A stretch of 64,000 nucleotides of DNA, taken from JAWKIW01 sp046331175 (GTDB lineage Bacteria; Actinomycetota; Acidimicrobiia; Acidimicrobiales; Acidimicrobilacustridaceae). Below the pieces are notes generated by a model. It was not told the DNA's origin and ran no database searches. It was given only the letters and a program-made list of their open reading frames with translations. Position numbers and translations under genes: made by a program. Every line of letters begins with the position of its first letter. Positions within the stretch are counted from its first letter, which is position 1. Shown piece by piece: positions 1 to 7,852 of this stretch. The stretch is taken from NCBI GenBank assembly GCA_046331175.1, contig JAXLRI010000005.1:372001-436000 (forward strand), in the 5' to 3' direction.

Positions 1-680
1 CCGGCGGCGGTGACGCCGAGACGGCCGCTCGAGGGCCGCACCTCGGGCAGCACGTGACCGGGAACGCCCAGCAGGTCGGTGAGGACGTCGGACCACCGCA
101 GGTCGCGGATGTCGAAGAGCAGCGTCCGGCTGGCGTTGGACACGTCGGTGGCGTGCACGGCGCCAGCAGCCTCGGTGCCGCCGGTGAGGTTCCACAGGAT
201 CCAGCTGTCGACGGTGCCGAAGGCGACCTCGGGGCCGGGCTGGAGGCCGCCCTCGGTGAAGAGCCACTCGAGCTTGGTGCCCGAGAAGTACGGGTCGAGC
301 ACGAGGCCGGTGCGGTCGCGGACGAGGTCGAGGTGGCCGGCGTCGCGCAGCTCGTCGCAGCGGGCGGCGGTGCGCCGGTCCTGCCAGACGATCGCCCGGT
401 GGAGGGGCTCGCCGGTGCGGCGGTCCCACACCACGACCGTCTCGCGCTGGTCGGTGATGCCGACGGCGGCCACGGCCTGGCCGTCGAGGCCGGCCACGAC
501 CTCGGCCAGCACCACCTCGACAGCCGCCCAGATCTCGGCGGCGTCGTGCTCGACCCAACCGGGTCGGGGGAAGTGCTGGGTGAACTCGCGGTACGAGGAG
601 CCGACCACCGTGCCGTCGCGCCCGAAGGCGATGGCGCGCACGCCGGTGGTCCCTGCGTCGATGGCGATGACGACGGCCAT
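1..680 (-). CDS. glpK: Glycerol kinase (FGGY family), 3' part cut by window edge
   Basis: Phosphorylates glycerol to glycerol 3-phosphate with ATP in the cytoplasm. Only the N-terminal ~226 residues are in the window; the frame is open to base 1. Reading from an ATG at 680-678 the protein begins MAVVIAIDAGTTGVRAIAF, the FGGY phosphate-binding DxGTT loop, followed by a GWVEHDAAEIW segment, ITDQRETVVVWDRRTG and AIVWQDRRTA, all typical of glycerol kinase rather than xylulokinase. A TAGGTT box 8 bases before the ATG suggests a leaderless transcript. It diverges from the phosphofructokinase gene, so the two face out from a shared ~196-base region. Family call is firm; glycerol specificity is by motif resemblance. 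Confidence 0.88.
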   Translation of the reverse strand, partial: MAVVIAIDAGTTGVRAIAFGRDGTVVGSSYREFTQHFPRPGWVEHDAAEIWAAVEVVLAEVVAGLDGQAVAAVGITDQRETVVVWDRRTGEPLHRAIVWQDRRTAARCDELRDAGHLDLVRDRTGLVLDPYFSGTKLEWLFTEGGLQPGPEVAFGTVDSWILWNLTGGTEAAGAVHATDVSNASRTLLFDIRDLRWSDVLTDLLGVPGHVLPEVRPSSGRLGVTAA

Positions 681-688
681 GGCCCCGC

Positions 689-694
689 AACCTA
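689..694 (-). promoter_or_regulatory. -10 box (TAGGTT) of glpK, leaderless
   Basis: TAGGTT on the minus strand ends 8 bases before the glpK ATG, so transcription should begin at or next to the start codon. No clear -35 was seen. Confidence 0.45.
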
Positions 695-876
695 TCCGTC
701 GGGCTGCCACCGGGCGGCGGCCGGTGGCGCGACCGCGGCGGGGACCCGGCGATGCTCGGGCCCTCCGCGCTGTTCACCGCGAGTTCACAGGGGACCCGGG
801 CCCGCAGTCGTGGGGCATGGGTAGGGTGGCGCGACCGAGCACGGGCCCGGACGGGCCTGCGAAAGGGGTGCGAGCG

Positions 877-1911
877 ATGCGCGTCGCGATGCTGACCGGT
901 GGCGGTGACTGCCCGGGGCTCAACGCCGTCATGCGGGCCGTGGTCCGCAAGGGCGAGCGGGTGTTCGGGGACGAGATGGTCGGGTTCCTCGACGGCTGGC
1001 GCGGGGTGATCGACGGCGACACCATCCCGCTGTCGGTGGAGTCGTTCCGCGGCACGCTGCCCCGTGGCGGCACCATCCTCGGGTCGTCACGGACCAACCC
1101 CTTCAAGATCGACGAGGGCGTCGAGAAGGCCAAGGCCAGCCTCGATCGGCTCGGCATCGACGCCCTCGTGGCCATCGGGGGCGAGGACACCCTCGGCGTG
1201 GCCAACAAGCTGTTCGACCTCGGCGTGCACGTCGTCGGCGTGCCCAAGACGATCGACAACGACCTCTCGGGCACCGAGCTCACCTTCGGCTTCGACACCG
1301 CCGTGCAGATCGCCACCGAGGCCATCGACCGCCTCCACACCACCGCCGCCTCCCACCACCGCGTGATGGTCGTCGAGGTGATGGGTCGCCACGCCGGGCA
1401 CATCGCCGTGTGGTCGGGGATCGCCGGCGGGGCCACCATGATCCTCATCCCCGAGGAGCCCTTCGACATCGACGAGGTGTGCGCGGCCCTGCGCAAGCGC
1501 CACGAGGCCGGCAACTTCGCGTCCATCGTGGTGGTCGCCGAGGGTGCCACCCCGGTCGAGGGCACCATGTCGCTCCTGTCGGGCGAGGTCGACCAGTTCG
1601 GCCACCCCCGCCTCGGCGGGGTCGGGCAGCGCCTCACCGAGGAGATCGAGGACCGCACCGGCTACGAGACCCGTGTGACCATCCTCGGCCACGTGCAGCG
1701 GGGAGGCACGCCCACCGCCTTCGATCGCGTCCTCGCCACCCGCTTCGGCATCGCCGCCATCGACGCCGTGCACGACGAGGCGTGGGGCCAGATGGTCGCC
1801 CTGCAGGGCGGCGAGATCGAGCGCATCCCGCTGTCGGTCGCCGTCGGCACGCTCAAGACGGTCGACCCCGCCCTGTACCACGGCGTCGCCGAGCAGTTCT
1901 TCGCCGTCTGA
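877..1911 (+). CDS. pfkA: 6-phosphofructokinase, PPi-type active-site signature
   Basis: Converts fructose 6-phosphate to fructose 1,6-bisphosphate in glycolysis; cytoplasmic. The 344-residue protein starts MRVAMLTGGGDCPG, and the substrate loop reads PKTIDND. Two residues that separate phosphate donors are visible: Asp104 in GGEDT and Lys124 in PKTIDND. ATP enzymes of the E. coli type have Gly at both places, whereas Asp104 plus Lys124 is the published signature of PPi-dependent PFK (for example Amycolatopsis methanolica). The later motifs GRHAGHIA and LGHVQRGGTPTAFDR are intact. The ATG at 877 is preceded by a GAAAGGGGTG Shine-Dalgarno-like stretch; a TAGGGT -10 candidate lies at 822-827. 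A reversible PPi enzyme is therefore likely, though donor use is inferred. Confidence 0.93.
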   Translation: MRVAMLTGGGDCPGLNAVMRAVVRKGERVFGDEMVGFLDGWRGVIDGDTIPLSVESFRGTLPRGGTILGSSRTNPFKIDEGVEKAKASLDRLGIDALVAIGGEDTLGVANKLFDLGVHVVGVPKTIDNDLSGTELTFGFDTAVQIATEAIDRLHTTAASHHRVMVVEVMGRHAGHIAVWSGIAGGATMILIPEEPFDIDEVCAALRKRHEAGNFASIVVVAEGATPVEGTMSLLSGEVDQFGHPRLGGVGQRLTEEIEDRTGYETRVTILGHVQRGGTPTAFDRVLATRFGIAAIDAVHDEAWGQMVALQGGEIERIPLSVAVGTLKTVDPALYHGVAEQFFAV

Positions 1912-1950
1912 CCGGCGACGCGTCGCCGGCTCGGACGCGTCGCCGGCTCG
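1912..1950 (+). repeat. Perfect 18-base palindrome and 17-base direct repeat after pfkA
   Basis: Immediately after the pfkA stop, bases 1912-1929 (CCGGCGACGCGTCGCCGG) are a perfect palindrome. The 17-mer GACGCGTCGCCGGCTCG occurs twice head to tail at 1917-1933 and 1934-1950. It could act as a terminator stem, though there is no T run, or as a protein-binding site. The duplication abuts a stop codon, as elsewhere in the window. Confidence 0.7.
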
Positions 1951-1983
1951 CCGCCGGCGCCGCGGCTGGGCCACGCTGTCGGC

Positions 1984-3342
1984 GTGGAGCTGCTCACCGC
2001 CGACCGGTCCGAGCGCGACCAGCGCGCCGTCGCCGGCGGGCTGGCGGCGCGCGGGTTGCGAGCCGGCGACCGGGTCGCCCTGGTCACCTCGTCCAGCGGC
2101 GCCATGCTCTCGGCCATCCTGGGGGCGCTGCGCACCGGCATCGTCCCCGTCCTCCTGAACGGCGGCCTCCTCGACCACGAGCGGGCGGCCCTGCTCGACG
2201 ACGCGCAGCCCGCGCTCGTCGTCGACGACGAGGAGCTGGCCCGCCTGCTGGAGGGTCCACCGGTCGACCTGGCCCCGTGCCCCCTGGCCCGGCCCATGCA
2301 CTACACATCGGGCACCACCGGCGCGCCGAAGGGCGTGTGGTCGGGCGTCCTCGAAGAGGACGAGGCCGCCGCGCTCCTCGCCGAGGAGCGCGAGCTGTGG
2401 GGGTTCGCTCCCGACGACGTCCAGCTGGTGTGCTCGCCGTTCCACCACTCGGTCGCCATCCGCTTCGGGGGCGGCACGCTGCTGGCCGGCGGCGACGTCG
2501 TCGTGCTCGGTCGCTACGAGGCGGCCGTCGCCGCCCGGGCCATCGCCGAGCACCGTCCCACGACCGCGTTCATGGTCCCGGCGCACCTGCAGCGCCTCTT
2601 CGCCCACGCCGACGACGTCGGCGGCCTCCCCGACCTCTCGTGCTTCCGCCTGCTGGCCCACGCCGGCGCGCCCTGCCCAGCCCCGCTGAAGCACCGCGCC
2701 ATCGAGGCCTTCGGCGCCGAGCGGGTCTGGGAGTTCTACGGTTCGACCGAGGGCCAGTTCACCGCCTGCTCGGCCGGGGAGTGGCTCGACCACCCGGGCA
2801 CCGTCGGCCGGGCCCGCCCGCACCGGCGCCTCGACGTCGACGACGACGGCACCATCTGGTGCGAGGTGCCCGGCTACGCCCGCTTCACCTACTGGCGCGA
2901 CCCGGACAAGACGACGGCGGCCTGGCGCCCGCCGTCGACGGATCGGCCCGATGCCCACGGGGCGTTCACCGTGGGCGACCTCGGGCGGCTCGACGACGAC
3001 GGCTACCTGTACCTCGACGGGCGACGCGACGACCTCATCATCACCGGAGGGGTCAACGTGTACCCGGCCGAGGTCGAGCACGTCCTGGCTGCGGCCCCCG
3101 GCGTCCGCGAGGTCGCGGTGTTCGGGCGCGACGACGAGCGCTGGGGCCAACGGGTGTGCGCCGCCGTGGTGCCGGCCCCGGGCCCGCCCGTCGACCCCGA
3201 TGCGGTGCTGGACTTCGCCCACGAGCACCTGGCGGGGTTCAAGCGACCCAAGGAGGTCCACGTCACCGACGCCCTGCCGCACACGTCGACCGGGAAGGTG
3301 CAGCGGCTGCTGGTCGCCGAGGCGCTCGGCCTGCCCCGCTGA
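1984..3342 (+). CDS. Acyl-CoA synthetase (AMP-binding, adenylate-forming)
   Basis: Activates a carboxylic acid to acyl-AMP and then acyl-CoA. The 452-residue protein has the P-loop YTSGTTGAPKG near residues 108-118, YGSTEGQ (A5 motif), the hinge GDLGRLDDDGYLYLDGR with DDLIITGGVNVYPAEVE, and the C-terminal catalytic lysine region HTSTGKVQRL. It is shorter than long-chain synthetases (about 500-550) and the N-terminal region is compact, resembling the small FadD-type or crotonobetaine/benzoate ligase group. The GTG at 1984 gives the full N-terminal fold; no strong Shine-Dalgarno is seen. It converges on the lpqB-like gene with only 12 bases between. The substrate cannot be told from sequence. 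Confidence 0.88.
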   Translation: MELLTADRSERDQRAVAGGLAARGLRAGDRVALVTSSSGAMLSAILGALRTGIVPVLLNGGLLDHERAALLDDAQPALVVDDEELARLLEGPPVDLAPCPLARPMHYTSGTTGAPKGVWSGVLEEDEAAALLAEERELWGFAPDDVQLVCSPFHHSVAIRFGGGTLLAGGDVVVLGRYEAAVAARAIAEHRPTTAFMVPAHLQRLFAHADDVGGLPDLSCFRLLAHAGAPCPAPLKHRAIEAFGAERVWEFYGSTEGQFTACSAGEWLDHPGTVGRARPHRRLDVDDDGTIWCEVPGYARFTYWRDPDKTTAAWRPPSTDRPDAHGAFTVGDLGRLDDDGYLYLDGRRDDLIITGGVNVYPAEVEHVLAAAPGVREVAVFGRDDERWGQRVCAAVVPAPGPPVDPDAVLDFAHEHLAGFKRPKEVHVTDALPHTSTGKVQRLLVAEALGLPR

Positions 3343-3354
3343 CCGACGGCCTGA

Positions 3355-4071
3355 TCAGCCCCCGGGGGTCGGGGCCGGGAGCGTGGTGGGGGCGGCGGTC
3401 GTCGAGGTGGTGGACCCGCCGAGCAGCTGGTTGAGCTTGGGGAAGTCCTGGCGGGTGATCGGCTGGCTGGCGGCCGAGGTGCGGTCGTCGAGGGGGATGG
3501 TGGCCGGCTCGCCGTCGATCTCGAAGCGCACCGCCGAGATGCCGGGCAGCTCGGTGGCGGTGAACACGATCTGGGCCGCGGCGAGGCGCTGCTTGGGCCC
3601 CTCCACCTGGCCGAGGCCGGACAGGTCGACGGTCAGCACGCCGCTCGCCGGGTCGGCGGTCACGGACCGCACCCGGACGGTGCTGGGGATGTCCGAGCGC
3701 AGCCCGAGCGACTTCTGCTCGGCGGTGGGCAGGCGCAGCAGCTGGTCGATGACCGCGCGCGGCGCGTCGGCCGGGTCGGACGGCACCCGCACCTGGGTGC
3801 GCACCGGCTGGAGCGAGTCGGTGCCGTCGGGGGAGGTGGCGGCCTTCACGAGGTAGACGCTGCGGGTCTCGGTCTCCGACGCCGGTTGGGGCACCGTGGT
3901 GCTCGGCGGGTCGACCAGCTGCGGGGGCAGCGACACCCGCTCGACCGCCTGGGGCTTGCTGTCCTCGGGGATGGCGCAGCCGGCGAGCGGCGTGCCGGCG
4001 AGCGACGCGCCGGCCAGGAGGGCGACCCCGACGGCCAGCCGACGGTGGCCTCGTCCGATGGCGGGGGTCAC
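3355..4071 (-). CDS. GerMN-domain lipoprotein (LpqB-like, short form)
   Basis: Predicted extracytoplasmic lipoprotein of 238 residues. A signal peptide ends in the lipobox LAGC with lipidated Cys32. The middle carries a GerMN-like domain (conserved core around LTVDLSGLGQVEG and the strand before it) and the C terminus is Ser/Thr/Pro-rich. Its GTG overlaps the stop of the histidine kinase gene by four bases (GTGA), so the two are translationally coupled. In Mycobacterium and relatives mtrA-mtrB is followed by lpqB, whose product modulates MtrB. LpqB there is over twice as long and has a C-terminal propeller region that is absent here. Role as an MtrB accessory protein is inferred from position and the GerMN domain. 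Confidence 0.8.
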   Translation of the reverse strand: MTPAIGRGHRRLAVGVALLAGASLAGTPLAGCAIPEDSKPQAVERVSLPPQLVDPPSTTVPQPASETETRSVYLVKAATSPDGTDSLQPVRTQVRVPSDPADAPRAVIDQLLRLPTAEQKSLGLRSDIPSTVRVRSVTADPASGVLTVDLSGLGQVEGPKQRLAAAQIVFTATELPGISAVRFEIDGEPATIPLDDRTSAASQPITRQDFPKLNQLLGGSTTSTTAAPTTLPAPTPGG

Positions 4072-5558
4072 GCCACCACCTCGGCGGTCTCGGGCTCGCC
4101 CTCGTCGGCCTCGGCGGTGGCCTCGTCGGGCGGCTCGGGCACGATGGGCAGCTCGACGACGAACCGGGCGCCGGCCCGACCGTCGTGGCGCTCCTCGACC
4201 CACACCCGGCCGCCGTGCAGGCGCACGTGCTCGTCGACCAGGGCCAGGCCCAGGCCCACCCCGGTGTCGGCGCCGCGGTTGCCGCCCTCGGTCCCGCGGG
4301 AGAAGCGGTCGAAGATCACGTCGCGCTCGCCGTCGGGCACACCGTGGCCGGCGTCCTCGATGGCGATGCGCACGACCTCGGGCTCGTCCTCCTCGGTCGG
4401 CTCGGGCCCCAGCTCGACGATGACGGCGGTGGCGCCGCCGGCGTACTTCTTGGCGTTGTCGAGGAGGTTGGCGATGACCCGCCCGAAGCGCCGCTTGTCG
4501 ACCTCGACCACCACCTCGCTCACGTCCTCGTCGTAGACCACCGGCACCGGTCCGACGCCCGCGGCGCTGACCGCCTGGATCACCATCTCCGAGACCAGCA
4601 CCTCCTCGAGGAACAGCTTGATGGCGCCGACGTCGAAGCGGCTGATCTCCAGGAGGTCCTCGACCAGCTGCTGGAAGCGGTCCATGTCGGCCTTCATGAG
4701 CTCGAGCGCGGTCTGGGCGCGGTCGGGCAGCTCGTCGCGGGTGTTCTCGAGCACCTCGACGCTGGCGGCGAGCGTCATCAGCGGCGAGCGCAGCTCGTGG
4801 CTGACCTCGGACGCGAAGCGGGCGTCGCGCTCGAGGCGGTCCTGCAGGGCCTGGGCCATGTCGTTGAACGAACCCGACAGGGCGTCGAGGTCGGGGTCGC
4901 CGCTCATCACCAGACGGGTGTCGAGGTTGCCCTGGGTGATGGCCTCGGCGGCGTCGCGCACGTCGGCGAGCGGCAGGAGGGCCCGCCCGCTGACCAGGTA
5001 GCCGATGAGCCCGCCGGCGAGCGTGGTGAGGGCGGCGGCCCCGAGCAGCGAGATGGCGAGGCCGTCGAGGGTCTTCTGCACCTCCTCGAGGGGCACGCCT
5101 TCGAAGTAGGCGGCCTGGGCCGCGGGGATGGGCACGCCGACGGTCAGGTAGGGGAGGCCGTCGTGGCTGTAGCGCATCGTCGAGGGCTGGCCGGCCTCGA
5201 CCGCGGCGCGCAGCGACGCGGGGATGGCGTCCTGGCCGAACTCGACCGCGTTCTTGGCGTGCCACTCGTCCTTGTAGAGGATCACCGGCTGGGCGCCCTC
5301 GGGGGTGGGCAGCGAGGAGAGCAGCCGCTCCCACGCGATGTTCTGGCCCTGCAGGTCGCCGCTGACCGTCACCGCGTTCGACAGCACCCGGCTCACCGCG
5401 GTGTCGTCGCGCTGCTTGAGCAGGTTCTCCCGGGTGAGCCACCAGGTCATGAGCGACAGGCCGGCCGACAGCAGGGCCGCGCCCAGGGCGAAGCCGATCG
5501 TGAGCCGGGCCCGCAGACCGAGCCGCCGGGTGCGGGGCAGCCGAAGCATCCTCGTCAT
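4068..5558 (-). CDS. mtrB: Sensor histidine kinase, MtrB-like
   Basis: Membrane sensor that autophosphorylates and passes phosphate to the adjacent MtrA-like regulator. The 496-residue protein has a first membrane helix at about residues 17-40, an extracytoplasmic sensor region, a second helix and HAMP domain, a dimerisation box SHELRSPLMT with phospho-acceptor His254, and an ATPase domain with an N box (NLLDNAKKY) and G boxes (DAGHGVP, GVGLGLALVDEH). I chose the ATG at 5558, which follows a GAGG at good spacing; an in-frame GTG at 5585 is possible. In actinobacteria MtrAB controls cell-wall and division genes, osmotic response and antibiotic tolerance; that role here is by family and by synteny with the lpqB-like gene. 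Confidence 0.9.
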   Translation of the reverse strand: MTRMLRLPRTRRLGLRARLTIGFALGAALLSAGLSLMTWWLTRENLLKQRDDTAVSRVLSNAVTVSGDLQGQNIAWERLLSSLPTPEGAQPVILYKDEWHAKNAVEFGQDAIPASLRAAVEAGQPSTMRYSHDGLPYLTVGVPIPAAQAAYFEGVPLEEVQKTLDGLAISLLGAAALTTLAGGLIGYLVSGRALLPLADVRDAAEAITQGNLDTRLVMSGDPDLDALSGSFNDMAQALQDRLERDARFASEVSHELRSPLMTLAASVEVLENTRDELPDRAQTALELMKADMDRFQQLVEDLLEISRFDVGAIKLFLEEVLVSEMVIQAVSAAGVGPVPVVYDEDVSEVVVEVDKRRFGRVIANLLDNAKKYAGGATAVIVELGPEPTEEDEPEVVRIAIEDAGHGVPDGERDVIFDRFSRGTEGGNRGADTGVGLGLALVDEHVRLHGGRVWVEERHDGRAGARFVVELPIVPEPPDEATAEADEGEPETAEVVA

Positions 5559-5631
5559 TGTGGTGCATCCTCGCCCGCGGACCACCGCGTCGGCAGGACC
5601 GGGTCGCCCGCCACGTCAGGTCGAACCGGGA

Positions 5632-6321
5632 TCAGGGCTGCAGCTTGTACCCGAGGCCCCGCACGGTGACGACGTGGCGGGGGTTGGCCGGATCGGCCTC
5701 GACCTTGGTGCGCAGCCGGCGCACGTGGACGTCGACGAGGCGGCCGTCGCCGAAGTAGCCGTAGCCCCACACCCGCTCGAGCAGGACCTCGCGGCTGAAC
5801 ACGCGCCCGGGGCTCGACGCCAGCTCGACGAGGAGGCGGAACTCGGTCTTGGTGAGGTGGATCTCCTCGCCGGCCCGCAGGACCAGGCCCTCCTCCGGGA
5901 CGATCTCGAGATCGCCGAACTTCAGGTGGGAGATGGCCGGGTCGGAGGTGCGGGCCCGCCGCAGCAGGGCGCGGATGCGGGCCGAGAGCTCCTTGGGGGC
6001 GAAGGGCTTGGTGAGGTAGTCGTCGGCACCGGCCTCGAGCCCGGCGACCACGTCGTGGGTGTCGGCCCGGGCGGTCACCATCACGATGGGCACGTCGGAG
6101 CTGCGCCGGATCGAGCGGCAGACCTCGAAGCCGTCGACCCCCGGAAGCATGATGTCGATCAGCACGACGTCGGACGGATGTCGGGCGAACGACTCGAGTG
6201 CCTCCTCGCCGCTCTCGGCCTCCTCGACCTGCCAGCCCTCGTCTTCGAGGGCCATCTTCACGGCGGTACGGATGCGCTCGTCGTCCTCCACGGTCAAGAT
6301 GCGCGTACCCACGGGCGCCAT
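5632..6321 (-). CDS. mtrA: Response regulator, MtrA-like (OmpR/PhoB family)
   Basis: DNA-binding response regulator of 229 residues. The receiver has acidic residues VEDDER, phospho-acceptor Asp56 in LIDIMLP, the VTA segment and Lys in YLTKPF. The C-terminal winged helix has the family motifs LTKTEFRLLVELA, VFSREVLLERVWGY, VDVHVRRLRTKVE and VRGLGYKL. The last of these, with GDGRLVDVHV, closely matches MtrA. It lies 73 bases upstream of the kinase gene. The ATG at 6321 (MAPVGTRILTV) has only a weak ribosome site. Upstream, the minus strand carries an A6 tract near 6363-6368, unusual in such GC-rich DNA. Confidence 0.92.
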   Translation of the reverse strand: MAPVGTRILTVEDDERIRTAVKMALEDEGWQVEEAESGEEALESFARHPSDVVLIDIMLPGVDGFEVCRSIRRSSDVPIVMVTARADTHDVVAGLEAGADDYLTKPFAPKELSARIRALLRRARTSDPAISHLKFGDLEIVPEEGLVLRAGEEIHLTKTEFRLLVELASSPGRVFSREVLLERVWGYGYFGDGRLVDVHVRRLRTKVEADPANPRHVVTVRGLGYKLQP

Positions 6322-6494
6322 CGTGCCCGATGGCCGGGCGCTTCGTGTTGATGCTCGGGAAGTTTTTTCGATCGGGGAGGCCGCTGAGCGGTGGTCGACC
6401 CGCTGCGCACGGTCGCTCGTGGTCGTCGGCGGGTGGGCCGCGGTCGGTCGGGGCGGTCGCCCGGGGGCGCCGCCGGCGCCGGCCGGAGGTCCCC

Positions 6495-7301
6495 TCAGGC
6501 GTCGGCGGCGCCGGCCGAGCGGAGCAGCTCGGCGAGGGCCTCGAACAGCGCCGGCGGGGCGGCCAGGGTGAAGGCCGTGGAGGGTGGCCCGCCGCCGAGG
6601 TCGCCCACCCGGGCGCCGGCCTCGGCGGCGATCAGGGCCCCGGCCGCGTGGTCCCACGGGGCGAGGCCCTTCTCCCAGAAGGCGTCGACCCGCCCGCAGG
6701 CGACCGAGCACAGGTCGACGGCGGCCGCGCCCACCCGCCGGATGTCGCGGATGCGCGGGAGCACCTGCGTCAGCACGGCGGCCTGGCGGGCCCGCCGCTC
6801 GGGCTCGTAGGAGAACCCGGTGGCGACGAGCGCCACCGCCGGGTCGGCGACCTCCGAGCAGCGCACGGGATCGCCGTTGCGGGTGGCCCCGCCACCGAGC
6901 ACGGCTCGGAAGGCATCGCCGTGCATGGGGTCGACCACGGCGCCGGCCACGACCCGCCCACCCTGCTCGGCCGCGATCGACACCGCGAACCCGGCGTGGC
7001 CGTAGAGGTAGTTGGTGGTGCCGTCGAGCGGATCGACGATCCAGCGGACGCCGGAGCGGCCGGCGCGGTCGGTGCCCTCCTCGCCGAGGATGCCGTCGTC
7101 GGGGCGGGCGTCGAGGAGGCCCTCGGTGATGATCCGCTCCGCCGCCCGGTCCATGTCGGTGACCATGTCGGTGGGTGAGGTCTTGGTGTCGACCGCGGTG
7201 CGGCGCTCCCCGAGCCCGGCGACGAGCGCGGTCGCGGCCCGCTCCGCCATGGCCAGGGCCAGGTCGGCGAGGGCGTCGCGGTCGGGGTCGGGTCCGGTCA
7301 C
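6495..7301 (-). CDS. Inositol-1-monophosphatase family protein
   Basis: Mg2+-dependent sugar-phosphate phosphatase of 268 residues. Metal-binding motifs are intact: GEEG, DPLDGTTNYLYG (family DPxDGTxxF) and WDHAAGALIAAEAGA (family WDxAAG). Substrates of the family include inositol phosphate, fructose 1,6-bisphosphate and histidinol phosphate; the sequence does not decide between them. The GTG start at 7301 overlaps the stop of the upstream small membrane protein by GTGA, indicating a two-gene operon. Inositol phosphate dephosphorylation would fit actinobacterial phosphatidylinositol and mycothiol metabolism, but that is inference. Confidence 0.88.
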   Translation of the reverse strand: MTGPDPDRDALADLALAMAERAATALVAGLGERRTAVDTKTSPTDMVTDMDRAAERIITEGLLDARPDDGILGEEGTDRAGRSGVRWIVDPLDGTTNYLYGHAGFAVSIAAEQGGRVVAGAVVDPMHGDAFRAVLGGGATRNGDPVRCSEVADPAVALVATGFSYEPERRARQAAVLTQVLPRIRDIRRVGAAAVDLCSVACGRVDAFWEKGLAPWDHAAGALIAAEAGARVGDLGGGPPSTAFTLAAPPALFEALAELLRSAGAADA

Positions 7302-7660
7302 CGCACGCGGGGGCGGCCGCGGGTGCCCCCGTCGGGGACGCGTCGGGGCGGGACCCGTTCGGGGCGGGGCGACGCCGCCTGCACCCGGCGCCACTCGTTC
7401 ATGGCCCGCAGGGCGAGGACGGCCACGATGGCGACCCCGCCGGCGCCAAGCAGCGCGCCGATGAGGGCGCCGAGGCCCTTGGGGGTAGAGCAGTCGCCGG
7501 TGCACTGCAGGTCGGTGATGGCATACCCGATGAAGCCGCCGGCCGCGCCGGCCAGGACGATCGCCACGAAGGCGAGGATGCGCGCCAGCTGCGGTGGAAC
7601 ACCGGTGGTCGGTGGGCCGGCGGTGCCGGAGGGGTCGCGGTCGTCGGGGTCCTCGGCCAT
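7298..7660 (-). CDS. Small membrane protein, two helices, unknown function
   Basis: Not a recognised family. The 120-residue protein has a polar Asp/Pro-rich N terminus, a helix at roughly residues 28-49, a loop with two cysteines (LQCTGDCSTP), a second helix of Gly/Ala/Ile residues, and an Arg/Pro-rich C-terminal tail. The cysteine pair sits between the helices and would face outside if both termini are cytoplasmic. It is translationally coupled to the inositol monophosphatase. A TACGAT -10 box ends 9 bases before the ATG. Confidence 0.7.
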   Translation of the reverse strand: MAEDPDDRDPSGTAGPPTTGVPPQLARILAFVAIVLAGAAGGFIGYAITDLQCTGDCSTPKGLGALIGALLGAGGVAIVAVLALRAMNEWRRVQAASPRPERVPPRRVPDGGTRGRPRVR

Positions 7661-7669
7661 GCGGCGCCC

Positions 7670-7675
7670 ATCGTA
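7670..7675 (-). promoter_or_regulatory. -10 box (TACGAT), near-leaderless
   Basis: TACGAT on the minus strand, 9 bases before the ATG at 7660, gives a leaderless or near-leaderless transcript for the two-gene membrane protein/inositol phosphatase operon. Confidence 0.4.
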
Positions 7676-7838
7676 GGGTGCCGGGCCGGCCCGCCCCACG
7701 TCCGCCGACGGGCCCACGCCCCTCGTCTGCCGACCCCGGCCCGGCCCACGACCGCCGGCGGGCGGGCCGTGGTCGGCCGGGCGGTGTCGGACCGTGCTCC
7801 GGGCGTCGGGTTGACCGCCCTCGGGGGTCCCGGCCGCG

Positions 7839-7844
7839 TAGAGT
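7839..7844 (+). promoter_or_regulatory. -10 box (TAGAGT), leaderless
   Basis: TAGAGT ends 8 bases before the GTG at 7853. A TTGACC lies at 7811-7816, but the 22-base spacing is too long for a standard -35. Confidence 0.45.
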
Positions 7845-7852
7845 CTCGGGCC

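Noticed and set aside
54..824. Long plus-strand reading frames opposite glpK
   Set aside because: They are shadows of the minus-strand glycerol kinase, which shows full FGGY motifs.
740..876. Direct TTCAC repeats near 773-790 as a regulator site for glpK/pfkA
   Set aside because: Only two short copies and no known binding consensus; not enough to call.
3358..5669. Long plus-strand frames across the mtrB/lpqB-like region
   Set aside because: Antisense frames common in GC-rich DNA; the minus strand has kinase, HAMP and lipobox motifs.
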